Below the pieces are notes generated by a model that worked only from the letters and a program-made list of their open reading frames with translations, was not told the DNA's origin and did no database searches. Below, piece by piece: positions 12,038 through 24,700 of a stretch of 64,000 nucleotides of DNA (position 1 is the first letter of the stretch; the number at the start of each line of letters is the position of its first letter). Location of the stretch: assembly GCA_001051155.2 (NCBI GenBank), contig JYIP02000006.1, positions 2,728,001-2,792,000 on the forward strand, written 5' to 3'. The position numbers and the translations under genes were made by a program. This DNA is from Chrysoporthe austroafricana (Eukaryota; Ascomycota; Sordariomycetes; Diaporthales; Cryphonectriaceae).

Positions 12038-14832
12038 ATGCCCGGCTTCCAAGATAGTTTCTGGACGGGCGACTATGCCGCAGGTAGGATGAGTTCTTGA
12101 GGGAAGAAGGCGACCCCCCACTGACAACCGGCAGGTCTCGGGGTCCTGTTCAGCAAGCTGCAGCAGGGCGTCATCGAGAACCGGCAGGTCTTGACGATCG
12201 CCCGCATGCGCGCAGAGGCGGAGGAGGCATACGGCCAGAAACTCTCGGAGATCGCCCCCGCGGCCGACAAGATCCAGGGCGGCTTTTCCAAAGACGATGG
12301 CGCCAGCGTCCGAAAAGTACGGAACCTCCCCTCCCCCTCCCGGGCGGCCTGGTGTCGTTGAGCCCGAGCTGACTGACTGACCCCTTTCTTTGCGCAGGCG
12401 TTCGACGGCGTGCGGACCGAGATGGTGGACGGCGCGAAGAACCACAAGAAGATCGCCCAGAACATCCGGGACCTCGTCGTGAACCCCTTTTCGAGATGGT
12501 GCGAGGCCCACGAGACGCGCATACAAGACTCCCAGGATGAGCTGCAGGCCCGGATCAAGGCCCACGACAGACAGGCCGAGCAGGTCAAGAAGCTGAGGAG
12601 CAATTACTTCAACAAGTGCCGCCTGGTGGAGGACCTCGAGGAGGAGAACAAGTTCGCCTTCCAGGACCCGCAGGACAGCCCCAAGCCCAACATACCCGAG
12701 ATCAAGGTGTCGGACAACAAGGAGGCCGATGTCAGCGACGAGGACGAGGTATATGAGATCGGCGACGAGCACTTCGACGCGGAGGAGATGAAGAAGCGGT
12801 TGACGCACATGTTGAACAACATCAAGCTGCAGGACACCAAGGTGCCGATCCTGGGAACGTATATGAATACCTCTGCCGGCGCGGACATCGTCGAGTACCT
12901 GCAGAAGTATATGGATACCACCAGTGTCAGCTATGCGGAGCGCATCGGACAGGACCTGGTCTCCAGCGGTTTCTTGAGGCTCGTTGGCAACGTCGGCAAC
13001 ACCTTCGCGAACAGCTCCAAGTTGTTCTACCAGTGGCGGCCAAAGGCGTTCCAGATGACGGGTGTTCCGGAGAAGAAGCCGACGGTGGGAAGGACCTTCT
13101 CGATGGCCTCTAACGGCCCGGACACCGCCGACTCGCCTGTCGTGGGCACGCTGAACGAATACCTCGCCAACTGGAACCCCCTCAACAACCCATATCCCAA
13201 CGAGACCCCAGCGGACCGCCTGCGCAGGGAGCAGAAGGAAGCAGACGAGAAGTACAAGGTTGGTGTCCGGAAGTTGGACGAGACGAGGTGCGAGCTTGAA
13301 GAGGCTATCTCAGTGCATCTCAAGTTCCTGGAGCGCTGTGAGCTCGACAGGCTGAAGGCCATCAAGACCGTCATTCTTGACTTCTCCGGCGCTATCGGCA
13401 ATGTCCTGCCCATCATCCAGTCTGCCGTCGACAAGATGATGCTGTACCAGGAGACGATCCAGCCACAGGGTGACCTTCGCTATCTTCTGGAGAACTACCG
13501 CACGGGTCGCTTCGCTCCGAAGGTGACCATTTACGAGAATTACTACAACAAGGTCGATGAGCAGGCTTTCGGCGTTGACCTCGAAGCTCGCGCCAGAGCG
13601 GATAAGAAGCGCGTGCCCATGATCATCACGACCATCCTCACGTATCTCGACAACCACTACCCTGACCTTGAAGGCGATGATGCCAGAAGGGGCGTCTGGC
13701 TGGTGGATGTTCCGCTGTCCCAGACGCATGCTCTCCGTGCCAAGGTCAACGACGGCAAGCCGTTCTCGCCCGAGGTCTTTTCTGAATTTGATATACCCAC
13801 TGTTGCCAGCCTCCTCAAACTTTATCTCCTTGAACTTCCTGGTGAGTCTCACATATTGCATTTGATGTCTCTGCGGTCATACTGACGGATACAGATTCTT
13901 TGGTGTCTTCTCACGTGTATGAGATCATTAGAAACCTTTACAATAACCCTGGGCCGGAGACCTCAGAGGACGGCAATCGCGTTGGTGTGCTACAGCAGAC
14001 ACTGTCCCAGCTGAGGCTCACCAACATCGCCACGCTCGATGCATGCATGAACCACTTCACGCGCCTCATCGAGCTGACGAGCGCCGACGAGGAGTACGTC
14101 TCCTCTCTTGCCACCACCTTGGCGCCCTGCATCATGCGACCACGTGTGGAGACCTCCCTCACTATGGAGGAGAAGCACGCGTACCGCCTGCTCCGCGACT
14201 TATTCGCCCACAAGACCGCCATCTTCAGCGAGCTGAAGCGCATGTCGACACAGGGTCTCTCCGCCTCAGTGACGAGCAAGGAGAGCCAGCGACCGCGCTC
14301 CATCAGCACCAACGAGAGCAACCGCAGACAGTACCAAGAGGAGCGCCAGCGCTTGCTGCTGGAGAAGGCAGGAGGTAGCCGTAGCAGGGCGACCTCCCCG
14401 GCACCCAGCCCACGCGGGCCGAGCGGCTCTCACCGTAGGGACAGGAGCGTCGGCCGGTTCCCCGTGTCGGCGCAGGCGGGCGTCACCAGCCCGACGGAGA
14501 AGACTCCGGCAACAAGACAGAGCGTGGGTCCTGTGCTCGGCATCAAGCGCTCTAGCCTTGAGGTCCCGGGGGAGGCGGGTACGCCCACGCAGAGCTCCTC
14601 TCCCGAGTCTATCCTCAACGGCAGCGAGACGACAGAGTCTCCCAACTCGACCAGGAGTCGGTCCGAGACGATTCGGTCCACCGAATCCCTCGAGAAGCGC
14701 AGCTCCTTGGGCCGCAACCCCGCGCGGTCCTCGCTGGGGCGCAGAATCCCCGTCAACCCGACTCCGCTGGCCGAGTCCACTGCAGACGAGCACCGGGGGG
14801 TGACGTTGGAGGACAAGCCGATGGATGACTAG
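12038..14832 (+). CDS. F-BAR/DEP/RhoGAP protein, Rgd2 type
   Basis: Predicted join(12038..12083, 12135..12316, 12398..13841, 13895..14832), 869 aa, all junctions in frame. The N-terminus (FWTGDYAAGLGVLFSKL) starts an FCH/F-BAR domain that binds curved membrane. A DEP domain interrupts it at about residues 224-295, and coiled F-BAR sequence resumes near 340-430. A RhoGAP domain follows at about 455-650, ending in TVASLLKLYLLELP and SSHVYEIIRN. The tail is Ser/Pro/Arg-rich and looks disordered, with many possible phosphosites. Yeast Rgd2 is reported to act on Cdc42 and Rho5 in polarised growth. At the expected arginine-finger position the sequence reads RGVWLVDVP, with Leu511 rather than Arg, so catalytic mode is uncertain. 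Confidence 0.9.
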
Positions 14833-15934
14833 TGATCATTTATGTCAGGGCTCCATCTCCTTGAGTTACCCCTCGGCGTGACGGATGGTTCAGGCTTTGA
14901 ACGCAACATGATAGACACCGGGGGGCGGGCGGGTCTGGTCTGGACAGACGGGGGGACAAAAACAGGCGCATGTGATGCACTGGGCTGGGAATATGTATTC
15001 ATGTATGTACCAAAGAACGCGACCACGAAACGAGCCAAGAGCACCCCACGATGAGTTTTACGGATTCGTCAAGGTCAAATTAACAGAGGTAGTATGAAGG
15101 ACGCAGGAGGAGGGTACACTTTGGTGGCAGGCATTTAGTTTCCACACCGCCCTTAATGGCATTATTTTCTCTCTCTTCCGCTGCTGCATGTTGGGTCATG
15201 AGTTCTGTGAGTCTGACTCAAGATGGCGTTTGTGTTCCTATGATCTTGGTATTGGTTCACACTGTGCCATTTATGTGACGATATTAGCAAATGAATGTAC
15301 CTACTTGAAACTACTTCCTTGACTCCCCCGGGGGGGGGTGATAATCAGGCGGCGCCATTGTTGCATTGAATCTGCAAGCAAGCCCAAGGCGTTGGAGCCC
15401 AAGAGGTGAGTCACTGCCAGAATAATGTTCAGAAGACAAGTTAATGGTCCTCACGCGTGGCCTATGGGTGCACTGGAGCAAACATCTTAATGCCTTTCAT
15501 GGATTTCATTGACCCGACTCCTCTAAATGCCAACACGAAGTTATGTAGCCATTAAGGCCCGTTCGCGGTGTCCCATAATACTAACGACCGCCGACCAACA
15601 GGATTAGCAAATTGGTGTCGTAACATTTGCCATCCTCACTCCTCGTCACCTTCCGCATTGTGCGTCATCGTCGTATACCTCGTGATCTGTTGAGGCCCAA
15701 GGCAGGGGAAAGAGCCATCTCTGCAATACGATGCTCAACGTGATACTGGGCCGCGGAATACCCATCTAATAGAGCTTCTCAATCCGCGGAGGCTACCATG
15801 ACGTGCTCCCGGACGAGACCGCCGTGTCAATTTCCGGCACAGCGTCAACTCTTTTGACTCAGACAACTACTCGTGAGTACAAATTCTCAACGCCACTCGC
15901 ATGCAAAGACATAAAAACAAAAAACATCCGGTGA
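14833..15934. other. Convergent 3' intergenic region
   Basis: 1.1 kb between the stop codons of the RhoGAP and CAF-1 genes. It is AT-richer than its flanks and carries a short C/G homopolymer run near 15328-15340. No gene-like frame is seen. Confidence 0.5.
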
Positions 15935-17931
15935 TCAAACGTCTGGCTTGAGCTGCCAGTCTCCCTTCTTCTTGGGCCTCTCGGCCACATGCTCCAACGT
16001 GGCTGCGATCTGTGTCTTCTTGCACTTATCGAACTTGTGCTGCAGGGTGGGTATCAAGGCCGCCTTCGGAAGGAACTTGAACTCAAGAACGACAGCCTTG
16101 AACTCATCTATTAGACGATCGGGTATGAGATCCGTAGCAGGGGCAGAGTTGCTGGCGCCAGCTGTGGATGCTTTCGGTGCGGGAGGTGGAGGCATAGTGC
16201 CATTGGAAGTGGCTTCAGCAGCCTGACCTTTTGCGGTTTTAGATTTGACCGTCTGACCTGGGCAGGTGGACGTAATCGCCTTTGTATCAGAAGGCCAGTA
16301 TGCCTTCGAAAATGGGTCGATAGAATGATGATGCTCGAGGTCGGCTATGTACGTGTTCAGTAACGATCCGAATGCGGGGCTCTTGAAATAACTTACGGAT
16401 GATGAATTCCATGCGGAATTTGTACATCTGGGGATTTGGGTTTCGCCTCTTGCGATCTTCGTAGCAGATGCCACTGGTCTCTGGCTCCATCGAGCCTACT
16501 GGCATCAGTGGGCCGTGACCACGCCTAACGTCTTCGGAGTCGTCGAGGAACCCATCCATGGACTTGTCATCATCCTCTTCATCTTCGTCCTCAGTCATGT
16601 CCTCGATTCCCTCTTCATCCTCTTCCTCATCGCCTTGCACCCACTCTGCCTCCGAGTCGTAATCGTAATTCAAAGGTAGGTCCTTCGCTGTGGGTTTACG
16701 GGCCATCTTCTGCAGCGCTGCCACAGATTGAACGCTCGTTATCGTACCGTAGTAGCCCGGACGTACATCCTCGTGGAATGAGAACTGTTTCATGGGGATG
16801 GTCTTTAAAGACTGCCGTACAGGCAGCTTCACTTGTTCCCCGACGAGGTCGATGGGATTGGAGACCCTACCCTGTTGATCGGACATAATGTCCCGAACGC
16901 TGGGATAGTGTTTTCCGCGCGGCAAGGGCGCGGTGACAAGATGTAAGGCACTGACTGGGTCGAACTCCTTTGTGGGCACGGGGGAGCGCTTTCCTGTGAG
17001 ATAGTCCGCAAGAGTTGAAGTCTTCGTCTCCTGAGTCTCACCGTCCACCCCAAAGGGATTCTTCGCCAGCGATACATTGTTGTGAATGAAGAAGGGAATG
17101 GCGAGCTTTTCGTACTCCGTCTGCGCGACAGCCGGCGACGGGCTTCTAGTCTTGACCGGTAAGTCGGCGAGTGTCTGTGGAGCATTCTTGGGCGTCGCGG
17201 GTCCCTTCTTGAAGAAAGCACCAATCCGGGTCTGGGCCCGGGCCTTGCGCTCAGCCTCCTCCTTCTTCTCGCGCTCCTTCTGCTCCTTCTCTTTCTTCTT
17301 GGCCTCTGCCTCTGCGAGCTTCTTCTCCTTGTCAGCCTGTTTCTGCGCTTTCTTCTCCTCGTTGATTATCTTCTGCGCTTCCTTTTCCTGTTTTATCTTC
17401 TCTCGCTCTGCCTTCTTCACAGCGTCCTCTGCTTGCTTCGCCTGCTTCTCCGCAGGCGTCAACTTCTTCTTCTTGACAGGAGGGCCCTGGGTTGTTGGCA
17501 GGGGAGCTTTGGCGGTAGGAGATGTCGGCGGTTGGCTCGTGGCAAGGGTGTTGTGTGGTGCTGGGATCACAGGTTGCAGTGGTTGTCGAGTGGGCGTGTA
17601 AGGAGACGTCGAACCTCCACCGGGGGTGCTGGAGCCTGCTTCGGTGAGGGCTCCTGGGCTGCTGTGTACTGGGGGAGAGTGTCTCGATAGGTGTGATGGG
17701 ATGGAAGTGCCTTTTGACATGTCAGCTGCGGAAACCCGGCATACTCAGACGGCGCTATCATGTCCTCTCCATCTTGGACTTACCTATGTCTGAAGGCTCC
17801 ATCTTAACTTGGAGCTGGCCTTCAGTCTTGACTTGGACATCAGAGATGTCATCAGAATACTCCTCGTGGCTCCGTTTCCTGCTTGGAAACTCCATCTCCG
17901 CGGCATTTGGCGACATGACCATCAACGGCAT
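15935..17931 (-). CDS. Chromatin assembly factor 1 large subunit (p150/Cac1/Rlf2)
   Basis: Predicted complement(join(15935..16344, 16397..17725, 17784..17931)), 628 aa. Exon 1 gives MPLMVMSPNAAEMEF and both introns keep frame. A long K/E/R-rich helix of KER type covers about residues 120-205. It is followed near 213 by QTRIGAFFKK, which resembles a PCNA-interacting peptide. An ED-rich acidic domain lies near 412-440, preceded by the conserved PLNYDYDSEAEWVQGDEEEDEE block. The C-terminal segment resembles the winged-helix end of Cac1. CAF-1 deposits new H3-H4 behind replication and repair forks through PCNA in the nucleus. Length and domain order fit the family. Confidence 0.92.
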
Positions 17932-19158
17932 TGACGTGGCGGTAGCCCCTGGCCTAGGGATGGATCAGACGGGAGAGCAGTGGTGCAGTGAGTGTGATCT
18001 GGCGCGTTGTTGCGGCGCATGAGTTCCACAGCAGTCGAGATTCGAGATCGAAGTCAAGGAGGGTAGTAACGAGACAGCGAGTGTCTGATTGATAGAAGGA
18101 TCAATTGGCCAAATCTAGAGAGCTCGAGATCCTGAAACCACCAGAGCTGGAATGAAAGGCTGGAGTTGTGTCGCTGACCGACGAGGCTCAGGATTAGAGT
18201 AGTCACGGAGCAGGTGGACCCTTTGATGCGCGTAGCAGTCGCGTTGTGGAAGGAGGGCGCGTAGTGCGCACGGGCCACTTTGCTTAAGTTTCCATCCCAA
18301 GCAAGACCGCCCCTTCTCTCCTTTCCACTATTTTAGCCTACACTGGCAGTGACTGGTAAAGGACAAGGCTGGGTGTGATTTAACGTGAAGGAACACACCT
18401 TCCGGTCTGTTTACATTGTGGTTCAAGGCAAAGGAGGGGAGAGAGGCTTGAGAGGCTCTATTCTCTTTCTGAGGCTTTCCTTTTCTTGTCTACATGCTCC
18501 ATCTCAGGTCAAAAAGGGAGGTCATTGCTGACTACTTGTGATGGCCTTCACATTCCCGAGTGTTCCAGTCAAGAAAGCGGATCTTCTAGAGTGGATGTGT
18601 GTCATCCTTGAGTGACCTATTGCAAATCACAGTTGGCTCGGGGTCTTAGCATTTGAGGATCAAGGGTGCAGCACATGCAGATAGATTTTTTAAATTGACA
18701 AGTAGCCACCAAATAAACAAGGTTGTATTATCCATGGCCTGAGAGCCACTGCTAAGGGTCTGTCCTAATAGCAGATGCTATAGAAAACTGATAAACCAGC
18801 CGGACAGGCCAGCACTGGCCGTCCACAAAAGACACAAAGCAGATCCAAGCTCGACTGGTGTAGTCTGATGTTTGCTCCTCCCTCAAACGCCCAGCAATGC
18901 AATGATGTGTATGATGACGACGGCAAGATGTGCGAGGAAAGAAGTACAAGGTAGGAGATAGATGCGTGTAGGCTTCTGTGCAGGGTCACCGTTTCGTGTG
19001 TGCGGCGTCCTGCTATGCCAGAGTGTAAGGAGAATAAGCGCGGCTGTGGGTATAGCTTCCTTTGGAAACTAGTGGTATCGATGCCGTTTGAGTCGATGAA
19101 CAAAGGAGAGAGAGAGAGAGGCGTCAGCCATGATGGGGTATGATAGGGTTGGTTTGGA
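17932..19158. other. Intergenic region upstream of CAF-1 gene
   Basis: 1.2 kb between the CAF-1 start and the stop of the next minus-strand gene. It should contain the CAF-1 promoter and the neighbour's 3' UTR, including a GA-microsatellite at about 19105-19121. No gene is seen. Confidence 0.45.
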
Positions 19159-20271
19159 TTAGTCCGGGTTGGCAATGAACAGTCTTCCAGACGTAAGCGT
19201 CATCGTCCTCTCGTCGACGCTACCTCTCCTACGCAGCTCGTCCGGGTTCTTGACGCTCTTCTCCCTCGTCAGCGTCGCGTTCATCAGGCTGTTGCTTGCC
19301 AGCCGCGCCGCGGCAGGGTCCAGGTCCGGCACGTCGTCGGCACGTTCGCCCATGCTACTGCTTCCGCTCGCTGTGTCGCTCGGTGGCCGCTTGTCTGACC
19401 CGGTGTCGGCGAGGCTCCCTCTCCTCTCCGGTGTGTTCTCACCACCGCTGCCGGTCCACCTCCTGCTGCTCTGCGAGCCGCCGCCTGTCATCTGGAGACC
19501 GCTGCCCGTCGACGCTCGGTAGCTCAGTCCCCGCCGCCCCTGGCCGATGCTCCCCGCGGTGCTTGACCGCCCGCTGCTCCCCGTTCTACGGTGATGCAGC
19601 CTCTGGCTCGCCATGTCGTCGTCGTCGGAATCCTCGCCTTCCACCTCCGTCGCGCTAAGCCGTAGGGGGACGCCGCCCACGCCCACGTAGTTGCTGTCTG
19701 GCGAGTATCCAACCACCGCGGGCTTGCCGTGGTGCCGGATCTTGCCCACCACCTTGCCGCCAGCACTGCTGAGTCCCGTGGACGTCCGGTTGCTGCCCGT
19801 CGCGCCCGAGCCAGTCCCCGACCCCACCGCCTGGAGGGCTTGCATCTTCGCCTGTTTTTGTTTCGCGAGCATGTAGGGGTCTTCTGGCTGCGCGCGGTCG
19901 CACCACACGGTGGCCTTTTGTTTTCGTAGCAGGGCGACGTAGCTGAGCGGCTGTACGGAGCCGTTGGAGCGGGAGGAGGTGGAGCGGCGCAGGTCGGCGC
20001 TGGGAGGGGAGTTTCGGTACGCTGCTGGAGGGGGAGGTCCTCTTTCACCTCCGCCCCCGCTCGATACGGAGCTGAAGGTATTTACGGAAGGGGTGCGACG
20101 CTGTCGGCCGTACGGCTGTGGCTGGCCAAGATACATGGCCTGCGGTTGTGGTTGCTGGACCTGCATGGGGAAGACGCCAGAGGAGGTTGTACGGGTGCGG
20201 GAATGTGAGTAAGGGACCTGAATGGCAGATTCGGGAAGCGGGCGTCGCCTTGGCACCTGAGATTCGAGCAT
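19159..20271 (-). CDS. Conserved fungal protein of unknown function, low complexity
   Basis: A single-exon frame of 370 aa from ATG at 20271 to TAA. I do not recognise a named domain. The most protein-like block is near residues 105-145: YVALLRKQKATVWCDRAQPEDPYMLAKQKQAK. I believe it is conserved across filamentous ascomycetes, but this is memory and not a search. The rest is rich in Ser, Gly, Arg and Pro with many RRxS/SSGG patches, so it is probably largely disordered and phosphorylated. No signal peptide or membrane segment is visible. A very long gene-free stretch lies upstream, and part of that may be its leader. A role cannot be assigned from sequence. Confidence 0.7.
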   Translation of the reverse strand: MLESQVPRRRPLPESAIQVPYSHSRTRTTSSGVFPMQVQQPQPQAMYLGQPQPYGRQRRTPSVNTFSSVSSGGGGERGPPPPAAYRNSPPSADLRRSTSSRSNGSVQPLSYVALLRKQKATVWCDRAQPEDPYMLAKQKQAKMQALQAVGSGTGSGATGSNRTSTGLSSAGGKVVGKIRHHGKPAVVGYSPDSNYVGVGGVPLRLSATEVEGEDSDDDDMASQRLHHRRTGSSGRSSTAGSIGQGRRGLSYRASTGSGLQMTGGGSQSSRRWTGSGGENTPERRGSLADTGSDKRPPSDTASGSSSMGERADDVPDLDPAAARLASNSLMNATLTREKSVKNPDELRRRGSVDERTMTLTSGRLFIANPD

Positions 20272-21690
20272 CCTCAGGGGCCTGGCAGGATGGCACGGAG
20301 GACGGGTGCTCGTGAGAGATTTTATGAGAAGCGCCTTCGGGGCCTAAGGATAAGGATCTATTGCGGTAGTGTCGTCGTGGCGGCCACTCAGGCAGGAAAT
20401 GACGAGCGCAGGCCGAAAAGGCCGGTCGCTAGACCAAGGTTGCAAGAGTGGAGTCTTGTTCTCCCTGAGCGCAAGTGAAGTACGCACGCGTTGGCGTACT
20501 CCGCAATTTCTTTGGTCGATTACTCCTCGGATGGGAACCTTTGTGGTGCCAGAGGTCCGAGATCGTAAGTGCCCCAACCGAAAAGGGAAGAAGCAGACGT
20601 GCACGAGACAAGAGTGTTCCGGAGCCCAATCTGACCAGTCAAGGACTGTGCGACGGCGAGGTCGCGTGGTGGCTGTCGATTCGGTCGTTACCAGCTGAGA
20701 GAGATTGGTGACCAAGCCCACCCGCTGTTGAGGATGGGGGGTCTTTCGGGAAGAGCCGCGGTGCTGGGAAGGGCGTTGAGGAGGGCTAGCTGCTTGCTGG
20801 CTGCCAGTCGAGGTATCGCAAGAGGGACAGGTCGACGTGGTTTTTGAGTTCGACGGTGACTGTGCATCAAGTCTGCGCTGGGATGGGCCGGCGCTTAAGA
20901 AAAGGCAGTGCTGATGCTGATGCCGATCAGAGTCACCGTACCATCACTGAACAAGGCCTTGGTGTGCTGGTCGTGCCGATTAGCGCCGGGCAGAGATGAC
21001 GGACCCAACGTTGCAGTCTTGATAGGGCCGGCCTGTGTTTTCCCTGTTGTTATCTTTTTCTTTTTTTCTTTTTTTTTCTTTGTTCTTCCTGTGGTCTCAA
21101 GATCGCAGGAAGAGGCGCACGCCAGAGCTGGTGGACAGGTCCGCACTTAAATCGGTGAGCAGGAGCAAGCTGCAAGTGCAGACGAGGTTGTCCAAGATCC
21201 AGAGGAAGGGTGCGTCCGGGGCTCGTCCAGGGCCTGTCCAGGGGTGGAAGCTCGATGATGTCTAGCTGCCAATATGTGAGGACGTTATTGCTGCTCGCCG
21301 ACCAGGCTCTTTTCAAGGAACAGGCAACCGACCGGGACCGTCACTGCACGTGTCCAATCGGTCCAGTCTGAAGCTGGAACTGGGTGCAGGTCCGTGGAGG
21401 AGGAGCACTGGAGGTCGAGAGGAGCTGGTCGGATCCAGGTTGCAAGGTGGGCTCGGGCGCAGGCGGGTGGAGGAGGAGGGACGACGAGGCTTTTGAGAGA
21501 CATTGACTGGCAGCCATGGCTGCCAAGCGAGCGAGCGGATGTTTCTGCGAGGGCGCTCAGTCGCGCTCGTAACTTTGATTCTTGCCTCAACGTGGCTAGC
21601 GCCCTGACAATTTAGGTACTATCAGCGTTGTCAAGTTCGGTGGGGCTGCGGTGCTTGCGTCTTGCAGGGGGGGGCCCAGGCTCTGCGTAA

Positions 21691-21748
21691 AGGTACAGGT
21701 ACAGGTACGGGTACGAGTACGGACGCCATAGTACAGATACAGATACAG
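21691..21748. repeat. Degenerate GTACAG/GGTACA hexamer array
   Basis: Consecutive copies of a six-base unit read GGTACA with variants GGTACG, GAGTAC and AGATAC. It is a short imperfect minisatellite in non-coding DNA. Confidence 0.8.
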
Positions 21749-24700
21749 GGAACGACGACCTCTTTCTTCGGTTTTTCTGCTGTCCTTTTCGCTCTTCTCC
21801 CCCCACTGGCTGATTCTTGGTTCCCAGCGCGGTGGCATCGCAGGCTCGCAGAGAGAGAGAGGTGTACCGTCCTCGGCGTTGTTTGTTGGATCTCAAAGGG
21901 ATCCCTTCATCCCTCCTGCGAGTGCCCAGAGAATCCCATGTGAGTGGAATCTGACACTGTTTTTACCACGGACGCTACCACACAGTAAGACTGGTTCTCA
22001 AAATTGTCCCTCGCCGGTCGCCGTCCAGGCAGCCCGCCCGTTTCAGACGACCGCCGCTTTTCTCTTTTGTCCCCCGCCTGTCCGTCATCGTGCTGGGGGT
22101 TCCCGATCCGGGAGGGATGGCATTCTGTGTGTGGCAGACAGATTGATGATGCTTAAACCCAGTCCTCCGCAACCAAGCGCCAGGAAACCCACCGAGAAGA
22201 TGCCTGTCTCTGCCAGCCGCCCGACCAATCACCGGGGCCATTCTAGGTCTGATGTAATAGGTATCGTCCTCACCCTGACGGTACATAAGACACTGCCTTG
22301 CTGTTGAATTGGCACTTGTTGATCAGTCGGGCGGCCTGTTTCCTGGTGCCAGCCTCGGCGCTTCAGGAATGGCAGGTATCAACACTTGATCAAGATCTCA
22401 TCCCGCAAACCTGGAAGCGGACTTGAACGGCCACCGTGCCGGGCCCGGTGCGTCAGCAGAGGAGCTCAACAAGTCGCACTCTAGCAACTATTGACTGCAG
22501 CTTGGAATCCCTCCACGTTTTACCCACTCTTTTCTGGCATGGCGTGTGTGGCTTCCGGAACATCATCAATTACCGAGAACAGGAACAGGGCCCCCGAAAT
22601 ATTCCAGGCACACGGCTAACCGGCCATTAGATGGACCCAGCCGCCGTACGTTCCTCTGCCCTAGGAGAGGACAAAGGATTGCGGTGTGGGGCCGGATTCG
22701 ATATCGCCCGCCCGCCTGGTTGGAGTTGCTGGGGCCACGTCCTCCCACACCGGTAGCCGTGCCCGTCATGTCGAGCCATCGAGTTATGACGGTTGCGTGT
22801 CTCACGGAGGTGGGCTATCGGCACGGGTATCCCCTGCAGCAATCTCTTCACCCACAGACTCGTCTGCCCGGCACCTGGCTGGTGATGCGGTCCCAGACCC
22901 CTGGGTTCTCTAGTAGCGATCTAATAGCACTGGCCTATTCCGGAAAGCAGAATCTTGAAGTCGCCTGGGTCCTTGAGGGCGGAAGAGAGGGTTCAGGCCC
23001 AACCTTGATATAGACGCCGTTCTGGATAGCAGAAAGCCAAATTCCGATGAGGGGTCCGTCTGGTCCGGCCGGGCGACGTAGATTTACATAGTATCTGTCG
23101 AAACAAAATCGGGCCGTCCACATTTTGACCGAAAGGGGTGTCACACTATCCGCCGATGGCCTTGGGCCGTCCGCACCCAGCATACCCTTCCGGGAATACC
23201 AAGGCCGCAATTGACTCGAGACATGGGCAAACCTCCATGTTTCATGGACAGACAAGTGTAAATGCAGCAGTCTGCATGCCGCCCCCATGCGGGGGAGGCA
23301 GTTCATGAAGCCGCATCCAGCTGAGGTGTCGGTCCGGCTTGTGCGCTACGCTGGCTTCGTTGAATCACCCGCCATCCCCAGCCATGCAGCTTATTACCAC
23401 CTCTCTTCCTATCTCGCCGTCGAGCTATCTCCCGCTCACTCTGGCGGCCTCAGTGAGACAGACCACTGCACCATGTCCCCTGGGCTGCATCAAAGCGATC
23501 AACCTGCGAACCGTACCAGGATCAACAGGCTCTCCTCGAGGACGATTAGCGCAGTAGATCCTCAACATGCTTGCAGAGAACTGCACTCTGGCTACGCCTG
23601 CCCTCGGTTTGTGGTACAGCCTTCTATCGAGCCGGGCCAATGTGACTCGTTCTGCACAGTACTTGATGCGTGCAGATTTTCATTCCGAGGAGGGTGGGCT
23701 ACTCTGCAGTGCTGCACATCAGAGGCCGGAGGCTCCGCGCGTCATTGCAGAATCATACGGTGGCATGGAAGGATTGAACCGGTATCTTGGTTCAGCAGAG
23801 GAAAACAGGTTGGCTCGACTCTTTACGAAGGTAGGTAATATCGGGGCGTAATATTGCTCTGCGGTCGAGGTACTTTTCTGGGCGTCGCGATACCGCTGTG
23901 CAGATATAGCCCGGAATCCGGATCGTGCCAGTTCGTACCCCACACTTGCCCTCGCCTAGACCCAGTGAACATGTCCCTAGGACGCGGCAGAGGTGGGAAT
24001 GGCCTCAATGGCGTCAGGCGATGCTACAATATGGTGCTTACACACCCTGCTTCCGGGACAGCCCCCGTGGGCTGACTTCCTGAAGGTGCAGTCGAATGGC
24101 CTCACCCGTATCTTACTGTCTTCGCAGCCCAACCATACCATCACCGTCTCCTCAGCATGCATTGGGTGAGACGCAGCAGCATCGCAAGCGTGCTGTCTGC
24201 TCCGGCTGGTTACATCCGGAGCAATCCCGCCTGCATCCTGACCGAACCAAACTCTCCTCCTTCACCTCCCAGTTCTGCATCGCGGCCGCAGCGGGGCATT
24301 TTGTGGCTAGGCCGGACCCTGGTCTATCTGCGTGCTATGGCGCCGCAGCACTGCAGCAATTGCATGCAGCAGCGCCTGGGAGCTCAACAGAGCAGCATAA
24401 GCCCGAGGACGGGCCTAGGGCCTCAGCCTAGCAGCAGGCAGAGAGATAGCCCAGCGCGGTAGTAAGCTCTGCGAGATTTCGATGTTATTCCTAGCACGCA
24501 AAAAGCTTGGCTAGGCGGGATGTACCGGTACTTGAGGGCCTTCTGCGCATATTCCTGTACCCACGTGCAGTGGCCCAACACTTGACTGGTGTTGGCCTCT
24601 GGGAAGAGTGGCTCCCCACCATCGTGGGCCGGTTGTGTACCCTGATGCCCAAGTCGAAATTGTGATGGGGTGGGCGGAAGGTTCTTGAAACGCCTGCTAG

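Noticed and set aside
12026..12808. 260-codon minus-strand frame over the RhoGAP gene
   Set aside because: It is the antisense shadow of real exons and has a Leu/Val/Arg-heavy composition with no motif.
17086..17601. Hydrophobic Ser/Phe-rich plus-strand frame that looks like a membrane protein
   Set aside because: It is the antisense reading of the K/E/R-rich helix in the CAF-1 subunit, which makes Phe/Ser codons on the other strand.
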